This document shows positions 37,636-46,031 of a stretch of DNA of 64,000 nt, piece after piece. The DNA is from Algoriphagus machipongonensis (GTDB lineage: Bacteria > Bacteroidota > Bacteroidia > Cytophagales > Cyclobacteriaceae). The stretch is from the NCBI RefSeq assembly GCF_000166275.1, contig NZ_CM001023.1, forward strand, positions 2,855,001-2,919,000, in the 5' to 3' direction. The translations under genes were made by a program, and so were the position numbers. The notes below the pieces were generated by a model that was not told where the DNA came from, made no database searches, and was given only the letters and a program-made list of their open reading frames with translations. Every line of letters begins with the position of its first letter. The stretch's first letter is position 1.

Positions 37636-39381
37636 TCAATTAATCTGAACAAGCGAGCCTTTCAGAACTGCAACAGCGCTTGTACTAACTTCAGCCCCCG
37701 CTGAACCTTCGGCTTTGAATTCTGCATTCGCTTTGATGTTGACATTAGTACCTTCTAGATTGATATCACCAGAAGCTTTCAAATTCATATCCTTGGCGGA
37801 CTCCATGGTGATTCCATCACTATCCATTACAGTTTTGTTTCCGTTTTGATCTTCAATGGTGATACTACCTGCATCATCATCTAAAGTCACTAGGTTTCCT
37901 GTTGGGGTTTCAATTTGGAGGATGGACTTTTCATCATTAAAAATCATTTTAATGCCAGATCGGGTTTGAATTCCCTTTTCATGATTATCATTTGAAGCTT
38001 CTATAGGATTTGGATTGGCGCTGCTATGGAGCATTCCCAAGACAACTGCATCATTGGGATCCTCATTGATGAAGCCTACAATTACTTCATCTTCAATTTC
38101 TGGCCTAAACGTTATCCCTCGTTCATTTCCAGCGTCTGGAAAAGCCTGTCTGCACCAAACTCCCTCTTCTTCATTATTGATGATGGGAATTTTTACCTTG
38201 ATCCTATCCTCACCATCTGGATCCTCCAAATCAGTCACCAAACCCACATGAAGACCGCTGATTGCTGCGGTAAGTCCCGCTGCAGGAGGCGTATGAATAT
38301 TTGACTCTGATTCAGAAAACCATTCCGGGTTCAAGCCAAATTGCGCATCTACAGTCCAATTACCTTCTGAAATTTGATGGTTAACCCCTGTGATAAAGAC
38401 TTTTCCATTAAATCGATCACCTACCCCTTCCAATAGCAAATTTACTCCGGGTTTAACCGTTGGTATACCTTGAAATTTTATCCTACCTCTCGTTTTTGCC
38501 AATTGCTGAAATGTCCATTTCGCATTAGCCCATTCCTGCAAACTGCCATCTTTTTTACTTCCTCCATGGCGCAAGACTTCTTCTTCTTGGTCGAATAAAC
38601 TTGCAAGATCTGAAGAGCTAATATTTCCATTGGTTTCCAGTGAGGGGTCTACACCTTCTTTCTCAAGTAATTCTTGATCAGACATGTTCCATGCTTGTGA
38701 AACCACTTTAGGTAGCTGATTTCTTGCATCCATTTCAGCATCAAACTCTAATATGGTGGCTCCAAAAGTAACCGTCTCCAGAGCTTCCGAACTCAAATCA
38801 GGTTTTTGAATGCTTACCTTTCCATCGTCAACTAAGCAAAGTAGCCCGTTAGCTTGTAGCCTCAACATCATAAAATCCCAATCCGTCACATCGTATTGAA
38901 CTAGTTCAGTATGTTGGTTTTCTGTTGATGCTACATCTGCCTCCAATCCATGGTTACTAATCAACTCTTCCAAAATATCTGAATCGCTCAGCTCATAGAA
39001 ATATTTACTTTTCCTTCTGAGAGTCATTTTCACAGCCATATCTCGTGACTCCACGATTAGGATGGATTGATTATTTCTGATTTTCAGGTTTTGACGAATG
39101 ACTACTCCCTTAAAAATGGTTTCATCATCTGAATGGTATCCTACCGTAATTTCGATTTCCTTTCCAGGAACAAAATGATCTGAATTACTTACTTTAAAAT
39201 CTCTTTCAGCAGCATCTCCATCTAAGATAACCAAGCGTGCGGTGGGGATTCGGTTCACCTCTTTCGTAACCTGTATGCTTTTCACTTGATAGGTTCCAGG
39301 AATTTCACTCCCATCAATCAAGATTTTATGGGTTACTCTGTCCACACTTTGGCTTGTCTCTATGGTACCGCTGTTATTCAT
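37636..39381 (-). CDS. VgrG/Afp8-like spike protein
   Basis: A 581-residue trimeric spike subunit. The N-terminal half (about 1-330) is the gp27/hub-like fold with 'SIQVTKEVNRIPTARLVILDGDA'. An OB-type domain follows at about 370-450 with 'GLVTDLEDPDGEDRIKVKIP' and 'GNERGITFRPEIEDEVIVGF'. The C-terminal end is a beta-prism made of short repeats such as 'GNLVTLDDDAGSITIEDQNG' and 'DMNLKASGDINLEGTNVNIK'. There is no C-terminal effector extension. The stop codon of the LysM gene directly abuts its ATG. Confidence 0.95.
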   Translation of the reverse strand: MNNSGTIETSQSVDRVTHKILIDGSEIPGTYQVKSIQVTKEVNRIPTARLVILDGDAAERDFKVSNSDHFVPGKEIEITVGYHSDDETIFKGVVIRQNLKIRNNQSILIVESRDMAVKMTLRRKSKYFYELSDSDILEELISNHGLEADVASTENQHTELVQYDVTDWDFMMLRLQANGLLCLVDDGKVSIQKPDLSSEALETVTFGATILEFDAEMDARNQLPKVVSQAWNMSDQELLEKEGVDPSLETNGNISSSDLASLFDQEEEVLRHGGSKKDGSLQEWANAKWTFQQLAKTRGRIKFQGIPTVKPGVNLLLEGVGDRFNGKVFITGVNHQISEGNWTVDAQFGLNPEWFSESESNIHTPPAAGLTAAISGLHVGLVTDLEDPDGEDRIKVKIPIINNEEEGVWCRQAFPDAGNERGITFRPEIEDEVIVGFINEDPNDAVVLGMLHSSANPNPIEASNDNHEKGIQTRSGIKMIFNDEKSILQIETPTGNLVTLDDDAGSITIEDQNGNKTVMDSDGITMESAKDMNLKASGDINLEGTNVNIKANAEFKAEGSAGAEVSTSAVAVLKGSLVQIN

Positions 39382-40068
39382 TTACTTCTGTTTTTGAAGG
39401 GGTGGGAAAATCAATTCTGTACCTGTTTTCAATCTTCGAAAGTTGGTTAGGCCATTGGCTTTAGCCACTTCCAAATAATATTTTGAATCACCATAAATTC
39501 GATAGGTCATTAAAGGAAGTGTATCTCCCTCTTTTACCGTTCGGTAATGACTCATATCCGGAGATTGATTATTCTCTTGGGCAGTTCTTAATTCCTCCTC
39601 TACAAACTCTCCGATCTTGGTCGTTGCCATGGCTCTAATAGGTGTACCATCAGGTCTAAAGAGCTTATATTCAATATCCATCTCCTTTAAGTAGCCTTTA
39701 AACAAAAGGCTACCCCAGGTAATCATCAGGTAATTGGGTTTATGTTTTTCCCCATTGTAATCGTATACCACTTTTTTAAAGTGATCTATGTCATTTATGA
39801 TCCCGTCCTCTGTTACTTCATAACCTGCAATGACTCCCGTTCGATCAAACAAAAAATCGAATTCCAGTGTCTGAGGAAGTATTTTGTTGAATCGTATAGG
39901 CGCTGAGCTAGTCCCTGAAGCCTGATCTTCGTTTTGCTCAACCCTGTATTGAAACTTGTATTTTTCGGGATTAAGCAGCGTTATGAACTCTCCATTCTCC
40001 ACTTCATCGGAGAATTTGGAATCCTTATAGGCTACAATTCTTAGCTTTTCCAGTTTACCTTCACTCAT
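39382..40068 (-). CDS. eCIS hub adaptor with LysM domain (Afp7-like)
   Basis: A 228-residue protein. The N-terminal part (about 1-165) is the tube-to-baseplate adaptor fold of CIS tube-protein family members, including 'LPQTLEFDFLFDRTGV'. The C-terminal part (about 175-225) is a LysM domain, 'YRTVKEGDTLPLMTYRIYGDS' then 'FRRLKTGTELIFPP'. Afp7-type proteins connect the tube to the spike. It begins 3 bp after the DUF5908-like gene stop and ends exactly at the start of the spike gene. Confidence 0.92.
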   Translation of the reverse strand: MSEGKLEKLRIVAYKDSKFSDEVENGEFITLLNPEKYKFQYRVEQNEDQASGTSSAPIRFNKILPQTLEFDFLFDRTGVIAGYEVTEDGIINDIDHFKKVVYDYNGEKHKPNYLMITWGSLLFKGYLKEMDIEYKLFRPDGTPIRAMATTKIGEFVEEELRTAQENNQSPDMSHYRTVKEGDTLPLMTYRIYGDSKYYLEVAKANGLTNFRRLKTGTELIFPPLQKQK

Positions 40069-40071
40069 GAC

Positions 40072-40230
40072 TTATCGCTCTTTTTGGCTTTTTAAAACAT
40101 CTAGAACCTGCTCGACACATTGAGCAACGAGCTGTTGCTTATCTTCACCAGAAGAAGCCCCTCCTCGACCTGCATTATTACTATCATCCACAGTAATTTT
40201 TATATGCAATTCTTTAATTTCTATAGGCAT
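40072..40230 (-). CDS. 52-residue DUF5908-like eCIS protein
   Basis: A small gene between tube protein 2 and the LysM hub. Translation gives MPIEIKELHIKITVDD, then a glycine/serine linker (AGRGGASSGED) and the tail 'KQQLVAQCVEQVLDVLKSQKER'. This fits the short DUF5908 proteins that occupy the afp6/pvc6 position. The ATG (complement of 40228-40230) shares one base with the TGA of tube protein 2, which supports translational coupling, and the stop lies 3 bp before the LysM start. The N-terminal strand and C-terminal helix separated by a flexible linker suggest it binds an assembly partner. The role is not established. Confidence 0.85.
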   Translation of the reverse strand: MPIEIKELHIKITVDDSNNAGRGGASSGEDKQQLVAQCVEQVLDVLKSQKER

Positions 40231-40673
40231 CAGACAATCGTTTTGAAATAGTTATAAGACAGTTCTACAGATTCAATGGCCATTTTACTTTCCTGAGCAT
40301 TAAAGTCCTCTACACTCCATTTTACAGGATAGGCATGAACGACATTCCAAGTCATCAATGGCTGGTGCTCTTCATTTAAAAGTTTTACGGTAAGGTCAAT
40401 TGGCTTAAACTCAAAATCCTCTATTGCGTCCCTACACCAAGAAATCACCTTTGAATCAACCAATACCCCTCTTTTCAACACCAGATTAGGATACTTGGTC
40501 TTCACCGGAAACTTATGCTTAAACCTATTTTCTCCTCCCTCTGCAAACTCCTCCGTGTCAATATCCACTGAGAGCCCAGAAACAGACTGAAATTCATGGT
40601 CATTATTTTTAGCATCGATTCCGGTGAATTCAACCAGAAAATGAAAACTTGAAGGGGGATAATATGTAGCCAT
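40230..40673 (-). CDS. eCIS inner tube protein 2
   Basis: A 147-residue gp19-like tube subunit, with the family layout 'SSFHFLVEFTGID', 'EFQSVSGLSVDIDTEEFAEGG', 'TKYPNLVLKRGVL' and 'VKLLNEEHQPLMTWNV'. It is a clear paralogue of the tube protein encoded 6 bp upstream. In Afp/PVC systems the second tube protein (Afp5/Pvc5) forms the first ring, adjoining the spike; that role is likely here because of its position next to the hub gene. Its stop overlaps the start of the small DUF5908-like gene by one base. Confidence 0.95.
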   Translation of the reverse strand: MATYYPPSSFHFLVEFTGIDAKNNDHEFQSVSGLSVDIDTEEFAEGGENRFKHKFPVKTKYPNLVLKRGVLVDSKVISWCRDAIEDFEFKPIDLTVKLLNEEHQPLMTWNVVHAYPVKWSVEDFNAQESKMAIESVELSYNYFKTIV

Positions 40674-40679
40674 GGAGTA

Positions 40680-41108
40680 TTACTCGTTTTGAATGACTAA
40701 ACCTTCATGTGCCAATTCCATCGATTCAATAGCAACCTCGTTTCCGTCGCCTTTTAAATCTGTGGATTGAACTTTTAAAGGCCAGGCATTTTTCACTTTC
40801 CAGGTTACTACCGGTTCATGTTCTTCGTTCAACAAACTAATGGTAAGATCTCGTCTCTCCACTTTGTTTAAGTTGATCGTGTTATACCATTGAAAGTATT
40901 CATTGTCACTTTTAAAGGTTCCTCTTTTCAAGGTGATATTTGAAAACTTCTGCATTCCCGGCATTTTTATTTTGCTGTATTCAGGACTGGCTCCGTGACG
41001 ATATTCTATGATTTCTGTTTCTAGGTCAAGACCTGAAACTTCGGTAAATCCGATTTTTGTTCCTCCCCACTCTACTGAGAAATGGAACTTGGATAATGGA
41101 TAGCTCAT
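40680..41108 (-). CDS. eCIS inner tube protein 1
   Basis: A 142-residue gp19-like tube protein with 'KFHFSVEWGGTKIGFTEVSGLDLETEIIEYRHG', 'FSNITLKRGTF' and 'ISLLNEEHEPVVTWKV'. It should be the main repeating subunit of the tube shaft (Afp1/Pvc1 role). It follows the sheath gene after an 82-bp gap; that gap could host internal regulation or processing, as tube protein is normally needed in large amounts, but no hairpin is obvious. Confidence 0.95.
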   Translation of the reverse strand: MSYPLSKFHFSVEWGGTKIGFTEVSGLDLETEIIEYRHGASPEYSKIKMPGMQKFSNITLKRGTFKSDNEYFQWYNTINLNKVERRDLTISLLNEEHEPVVTWKVKNAWPLKVQSTDLKGDGNEVAIESMELAHEGLVIQNE

Positions 41109-41190
41109 GATTGTTAAATTTTAATATTGAGATAAAGATTTTGATTTTAAAAAGCAGCAGACCTCCAAAAGTCTAGGTCAAGCTGCTTTA

Positions 41191-43269
41191 TTAAGACTCT
41201 TGCATTTTGTGAGAAAATTTCAAAATGATAAACTCTGCTGGTCTTACGACCGCCAATCCTATTTCAACATTCATGTTTCCTTCCAATATGTCTTGGGCTG
41301 TCATGGTTTGACCAAGACCTACTTTTACATAAAATGCATGCTCAGGTTTCGCTCCTGCTAAAGCTCCAGCTCTCCATTGAAGAATAAGGAAGTTTTCAAT
41401 CATTGCTCGAACCCTCACCCAGGTATTCCCATCATTTGGCTCAAAGACAAACTGTTCAGTAGCTTTTTTAATAGATTCTTCCGCCATGTTAAAGAACCTC
41501 CTTACTGAAATATATCGCCATTCATTGTCATTTCCGGCTAGAGTTCTCGCTCCCCAAACCAAGGTTCCTTTTCCTACAAAGGATCGAATCGCATTCACTG
41601 ATTTACCTGTTCCATGAACGTTCATTGATTCCTGCTCTTCATGAGAAACAGTGACACTAGGCTTGGACACATAATTCAAGCCTATGTTGGCTGGTGATTT
41701 CCAAACACCTCTATCGTTATCTACCCGGGCATAGGCCCCAGCCATAGATGAACTTGGAGGCAAAGTCACTTTATGACTATTGATCTCTAAAAGAATAGTA
41801 TTATAAGTTGCATTGTCTAATGGCTCAATATCACTTAAAAGTCGGCCATTGAGTTTTCCATTGTTTACATCGATTGGTTCAGCAGCGCTTACAGCTGCAA
41901 TGATATCGTCCAACCTAGTTCCTATATTCGCAAAAAGGTCCAATGTAACGCTAGCTGTTAAGCCAGTATTTACATCATAAGTCAATAATTTTTCAAATTC
42001 GGCAGAAAAATTCAGGGCATTGATTGAGAGGACATTTTCTACTTTTGTATTAGTATCTGCTTGTTTGATCTTGATTAAAAGATCGGAGAGATTTTTAGCA
42101 ACAGACTCAATTTTATCTGCACCTTCAAAGTCCTCATTAAAAACATCCAAAGCATCTGAAATAGCTGTTTTTATGGCATTATCTTCTTCAGAGGAAGCAA
42201 TGGCTGAATTGACATCTTTGTTTATCTCTTCTTTGGCATCAATAAGCTCATTGAGCGTAGACAATACTGATTCAACAAGAGAGGCAAAATTTGCCACCTT
42301 AACAGAATTGGTAGTGAAAGTCCCATCAATATCAAATCCATCAACATCGTCATACATGAAGCCCACTGCATCCGAAATTTCTCCAGATATATCAGGCAAA
42401 GACAAGTCTCTCAAGTCATCTAATATGGCATCTATAAAAGTGGGGCCATTTACCGCATTCAAATTATCCAGTGCTGTAGCAATAGCATTAGGATTATAAG
42501 ACAGGTGCTGAATGACGATTTCATCTGCGCTGTATTGATAGTTGAGAATTGTTTGAACAAAAGGATAATATGCTGCACCATATTTCAGGTAATCTTTTGT
42601 CAAATTGATTCCATTTCTCAAAGCGGGAATAGGATCAAGATCTTCTACACCATCATTGTAAGTTTGGTCTGAGTAAGTATCCAAAATGGTAAACCTATCC
42701 TGCAGATCGTTGCATTGCATTAATGCACTATTATACAGAGAGTAAAACTCATCGTCTGTAGGCAAATTCGTGGCATCCGGAAATAATAGTAAGGTAGGTT
42801 CATCTTCCTTTCTAATCACAGCAAGTCCACTTTCTAAGTCACTGAAATTAATGGTCGGTGGAGTTTCGGAATCGCTCCAATCATCATAAACTCCCGTAGA
42901 TACGATATAACATGGCCCACCTCCATTTGCAAAATACATCTGAAGGGAATAAAACATGAGGTAAGGAGATTTAAATGTAGGTTCCGGTACATTTATCGTC
43001 CTATTCTCGGCACCTTCAATCAAAGTGTCAGTCAGCTTTACTGTAATCCCTTGTTCATTCTGAGCTCCTCCATAATAGGTAGTGAAATCGAGCAACGATG
43101 AAATCCTCTTCGGCTTTAAAATTAAATCATCTGAATCCACAGAAGGTTTCGTTCTTGCAAACTGCGTATACCCTATAAAAGCTGGGATTGCGGTTTCTAC
43201 TTGTGCTACAGAGGGGGGAAATTTGGTTATTTCCTCTATATAGACACCTGGTGTTTTATAAGTTGCCAT
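41191..43269 (-). CDS. eCIS contractile sheath protein with large internal insertion
   Basis: A 692-residue sheath protein and the only sheath gene in the cluster. The N-terminus (TPGVYIEEITKFPPSVAQVETAIPAFIGYTQ) and the C-terminal half with 'VTLPPSSSMAGAYARVDNDRGVWKSPAN', 'LVWGARTLAGNDNEWRYISVRRFFNMAEESI' and the closing 'MNVEIGLAVVRPAEFIILKFSHKM' are typical. Between about residues 245 and 500 there is an additional acidic, helix-forming segment of roughly 250 residues that ordinary Afp or PVC sheaths (around 350-480 residues) do not have. It probably sits on the outer surface, but this cannot be shown from sequence. Confidence 0.95.
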   Translation of the reverse strand: MATYKTPGVYIEEITKFPPSVAQVETAIPAFIGYTQFARTKPSVDSDDLILKPKRISSLLDFTTYYGGAQNEQGITVKLTDTLIEGAENRTINVPEPTFKSPYLMFYSLQMYFANGGGPCYIVSTGVYDDWSDSETPPTINFSDLESGLAVIRKEDEPTLLLFPDATNLPTDDEFYSLYNSALMQCNDLQDRFTILDTYSDQTYNDGVEDLDPIPALRNGINLTKDYLKYGAAYYPFVQTILNYQYSADEIVIQHLSYNPNAIATALDNLNAVNGPTFIDAILDDLRDLSLPDISGEISDAVGFMYDDVDGFDIDGTFTTNSVKVANFASLVESVLSTLNELIDAKEEINKDVNSAIASSEEDNAIKTAISDALDVFNEDFEGADKIESVAKNLSDLLIKIKQADTNTKVENVLSINALNFSAEFEKLLTYDVNTGLTASVTLDLFANIGTRLDDIIAAVSAAEPIDVNNGKLNGRLLSDIEPLDNATYNTILLEINSHKVTLPPSSSMAGAYARVDNDRGVWKSPANIGLNYVSKPSVTVSHEEQESMNVHGTGKSVNAIRSFVGKGTLVWGARTLAGNDNEWRYISVRRFFNMAEESIKKATEQFVFEPNDGNTWVRVRAMIENFLILQWRAGALAGAKPEHAFYVKVGLGQTMTAQDILEGNMNVEIGLAVVRPAEFIILKFSHKMQES

Positions 43270-43281
43270 AGTAAAAAAGGT

Positions 43282-44136
43282 TTAAATGAATATTTCTGAA
43301 TAATTTTTGGTGGGGGTTATCTTAATCCTTCGTGCATCTGGATTTGGGAATACATATTTTTCAAAATGAGCAGGAGGACTAATGAAATCCGACTTTTTGT
43401 CCAATAGGATAAAACCGAATTTGGTCAGTGGATAGTCCTTTTTGGTTTCAGTTTCGAAATCGTCTTTTAGGTTAATATATTTCCAAGTAGATTTTCTGTT
43501 GCTAAAATGAATCTTAAAATGAGGCAGGGAGTTTTTTAGAGTGCCGTCATTGTTTATTAAACTTAAAACTGGCGTATCTCCTTTCATGTAGATTTGTATG
43601 ATCCCCAATACACCACCTCCTGGATTTAAATGGGCTTCCTCCAATAGATGCTTTTTATTTTCACCTTCATACAGATATTCTTCTCCCACGGTACCGCTTT
43701 GATTTATTCGGTCAATAGGTTTGAAAGTAAAAGCTTCTGGAAGTACCGGAGTCTTATTAGAAAAATATAAAAGCTGATCAGCTAAATCCAGATCAGTATA
43801 ATTTCCAAAATATTGATCTTTCAAGCTTAACAAAAACGTCATTGACTCGTCCTCATAAAGCTCGTTAAACGGCTGATTTTCTGTACCTGACTCCACTTTA
43901 ATTGCAAGTATTATTGAATCATTAAAGGATTTAAAAAAGATCTTATTCCCTCTCATCATATGAGATGTTTTTTGGCTTGGATAGATCTCTAAAAAATCTT
44001 TCCAGTTATATGATTTCAGTTGAGTTTTTGACTCTTCCTCATTCATACTGCTAAAATCTTTTTCACCATCATTCAAAAAATAACTATGAAGGATATCCAG
44101 TTTTAAAAACGATCTGAAGCTTGATGAAACCTGCAT
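43282..44136 (-). CDS. Unrecognised eCIS protein
   Basis: A 284-residue protein with no motif I recognise. It has no signal peptide. The sequence is beta-rich with segments such as 'NKIFFKSFNDSIILAIKVESG', 'GGGVLGIIQIYMKGD' and 'FKIHFSNRKSTWKYINLKDDF'. It sits 3 bp after the DUF4255 cap/terminator gene and 12 bp before the sheath gene, so it should be made with them. Because these neighbours act at the distal end of the tube and sheath, a role in capping or closing the particle, or as part of the terminal collar, is the simplest guess. This rests on position only. Confidence 0.75.
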   Translation of the reverse strand: MQVSSSFRSFLKLDILHSYFLNDGEKDFSSMNEEESKTQLKSYNWKDFLEIYPSQKTSHMMRGNKIFFKSFNDSIILAIKVESGTENQPFNELYEDESMTFLLSLKDQYFGNYTDLDLADQLLYFSNKTPVLPEAFTFKPIDRINQSGTVGEEYLYEGENKKHLLEEAHLNPGGGVLGIIQIYMKGDTPVLSLINNDGTLKNSLPHFKIHFSNRKSTWKYINLKDDFETETKKDYPLTKFGFILLDKKSDFISPPAHFEKYVFPNPDARRIKITPTKNYSEIFI

Positions 44137-44139
44137 AAA

Positions 44140-44733
44140 TTATAGCGTTTCGTAGTTTCTGTGAATATTCGTAATCACTCCTTCTTCAGAAGTGGTAGCA
44201 TCTCGATCTATGACTATTAGATTCAACTTATAAAAAACCGAGGGGTATTGTCTTCCTCCTAAAGTCCCCCAGATATAATTGAGCTCTTCAAAAGTTGGAG
44301 TAAACAACTCCATAGTGAATCTGAAATTTTTAACATTTTCCATTTCTTCCAAGTCCCGATCAAAGCTGGTATTGGATTGCGTAAAAACACTTTTATGTTG
44401 GAAAAATTCTAAAATCCTACTGAGATCACTTAAGGACTTTTTATAACCTGTCCTGTTCGCACAAAAAATCAAAAACAAGTTAATATTGAGTTTAGGGTTC
44501 TTATAGGTAACCTTCGTTCCTTCTAAAACATTATTGGGGAAATTTTTCATCGTGACCTCTTCCCGTAAATTAATCATAGAAAGGATCACCTTATTTTGGA
44601 GTTCTGTGGCAACGTCTTGTTGGGAATCAATCAAGGCGACGTTATTTAAAACCACCTCAGAATCCTCCATTTCTAATCCCTTAAAATTCTGGTTCACCTC
44701 ATCCGTCAATATTTTTAAAACTTCAAAAATCAT
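44140..44733 (-). CDS. eCIS tail terminator/cap protein (DUF4255, Afp16/Pvc16-like)
   Basis: A 197-residue protein with the DUF4255 pattern: N-terminal 'MIFEVLKILTDEVNQNFKGL', 'QNKVILSMINLREEVTMKNFPNNV' and 'TFEELNYIWGTLGGRQYPSVFYKLNLIVID'. This family (Afp16/Pvc16) caps the sheath and tube in eCIS particles and ends assembly. It is the first gene of the operon, with the start codon as the complement of 44731-44733 and the 507-bp regulatory region just upstream. Afp-type clusters usually place this gene last; leading the operon is unusual but seen in some Bacteroidota clusters. Confidence 0.9.
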   Translation of the reverse strand: MIFEVLKILTDEVNQNFKGLEMEDSEVVLNNVALIDSQQDVATELQNKVILSMINLREEVTMKNFPNNVLEGTKVTYKNPKLNINLFLIFCANRTGYKKSLSDLSRILEFFQHKSVFTQSNTSFDRDLEEMENVKNFRFTMELFTPTFEELNYIWGTLGGRQYPSVFYKLNLIVIDRDATTSEEGVITNIHRNYETL

Positions 44734-44855
44734 GGATCAAGAATGCGTTAAGTTTAAATATTCATTTAAAAATTACACCCGAAAAAAGATCGGTTCACTG
44801 ATATTCTAATTAGCTACACTAAATAAATCAGCATACCACCTTAGGTTACAAGCTT

Positions 44856-44865
44856 TCCAATTGGA
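44856..44865. promoter_or_regulatory. Palindrome upstream of the eCIS operon
   Basis: TCCAATTGGA is a perfect 10-bp palindrome about 123 bp upstream of the first eCIS gene, inside a longer near-palindrome. It may be a regulator site; chance is also possible. Confidence 0.3.
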
Positions 44866-45033
44866 GAAAATTCACCCCAATTTCAATAAAGCACAACACC
44901 TAGAACTAGTCTTCATCACGATTGAAAAAACCTAGGGATTTTTTCATCAGGTCAAGCCATTTACTGAAAAATTGCTTATTCTTTCAAAAGAAATTTTTAA
45001 AAATCAATCATTTTAGAATGCATTTTTTCTGGT

Positions 45034-45066
45034 GCAAAAAGTCTTTTGCTTTGTACGAATGCAAAA
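45034..45066. promoter_or_regulatory. Nested inverted repeats, candidate operator
   Basis: Three half-sites GCAAAA (45034), TTTTGC (45044) and GCAAAA (45061) form two overlapping inverted repeats: a 16-bp one with a 4-base centre and a 23-bp one with an 11-base centre. They lie about 175 bp before the PAS-LuxR start and 300 bp before the eCIS start. The arrangement is a candidate binding site for a dimeric regulator; it is not proven. Confidence 0.35.
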
Positions 45067-45240
45067 GTGATTGATTACCTGAATTTTTAAATGAATTCAC
45101 TTTAAATGTATTGATTTTCAGTATTTTAAAAAATACTCAAAATTAAGTAATTTAGTAGTCCTATTTTTAGGTCATTCATATTCAGAACTTTATAAATCTT
45201 ATTATTTAAATCTAAAATTTTCAATTACATTTTTTTCGCC

Positions 45241-46005
45241 ATGATTCAACCTAGTGACATCAAGCAGTTTATTGCCAAATCGGAGAGCAATAATTTTTGC
45301 AGGCAAAATCAAAATCCAGACAACCTCCTTGATATCAAATCCTATTTAAAAAAATCCTACCATACCTGTCTTTTAATAGACCATAGCACCATGGATTTTT
45401 TGTTTGCAATCAATGAAAGAGGCTACTTCAAAAATAATCCAGATGAAATTGTGCGATTAGGTTTAAACGCTGCATTGGAATTAATTCATCCGGATGATTT
45501 GCCTAGACAATCCCAAATTTTCTCGGATTACCTAAAAATTTATAACTCAATCCCTATGCATGAAAGAAAGTCCTTTACTTTTTGTAATGAGTTTAGATGT
45601 AGAGGAAAGGATGATAAATACAGATGGTTATTGCAATCTGTTAATTTTATTTCCACAAATGAGAAAGGTGCCCCAACTCTTTCATTTAGTAGCTATACAG
45701 ATATTACAGCTATGAAAATTGGGGATTGCATGAATCTATACGTAGGAAAATATGATTCTTTAGGCGAATATAAAATCAGAAATACTTGTAAATACCCTTT
45801 AAAAAACGACTTGAGAATGCTTTCATCGAAGGAAATCAAAATTTTGAAGATGATCAGTGAGGGTATGCTTAGTAAACATATTGCAGAAAAATTAAACCTA
45901 AGCTTTCATACCATCAATACGCATCGAAGAAATATGTTAAAAAAAACCAAATGCAATACCTCCAGTGAAATGGTAAATCTTGCAAGAAACTGTGGCGTTA
46001 TTTGA
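45241..46005 (+). CDS. PAS-domain LuxR/FixJ-type transcriptional regulator
   Basis: A 254-residue cytoplasmic regulator. Residues about 65-155 form a PAS domain with 'ALELIHPDDLPRQSQIFSDYL' and 'EFRCRGKDDKYRWLLQSVNFI', the fold-3 pattern in which the C-terminal part binds or senses a small ligand or redox state. Residues about 190-250 form a LuxR-type HTH (LSSKEIKILKMISEGMLSKHIAEKLNLSFHTINTHRRNML). There is no phosphoacceptor receiver domain. It is divergent from the eCIS operon across 507 bp, so it is the best candidate for a local regulator of the injection system. The role is inferred from position. Confidence 0.88.
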   Translation: MIQPSDIKQFIAKSESNNFCRQNQNPDNLLDIKSYLKKSYHTCLLIDHSTMDFLFAINERGYFKNNPDEIVRLGLNAALELIHPDDLPRQSQIFSDYLKIYNSIPMHERKSFTFCNEFRCRGKDDKYRWLLQSVNFISTNEKGAPTLSFSSYTDITAMKIGDCMNLYVGKYDSLGEYKIRNTCKYPLKNDLRMLSSKEIKILKMISEGMLSKHIAEKLNLSFHTINTHRRNMLKKTKCNTSSEMVNLARNCGVI

Positions 46006-46031
46006 GGTTAATAAAACTCATTTTTTTTATT

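Larger units (their letters stand above)
44734..45240. other. 507-bp divergent regulatory region between the eCIS operon and the PAS-LuxR gene
   Basis: An AT-rich spacer with no gene, shared by the two divergent transcripts. It contains the TCCAATTGGA palindrome at 44856-44865 and the nested GCAAAA/TTTTGC repeats at 45034-45066. No canonical -33/-7 pair was placed with confidence. Confidence 0.7.

Noticed and set aside
17422..44733. Cluster as a prophage or type VI secretion system
   Set aside because: No capsid, portal, terminase or integrase genes and no TssJLM or ClpV genes are present; the gene set and the DUF4255, CIS-type tape measure and Afp15-like ATPase fit an eCIS.
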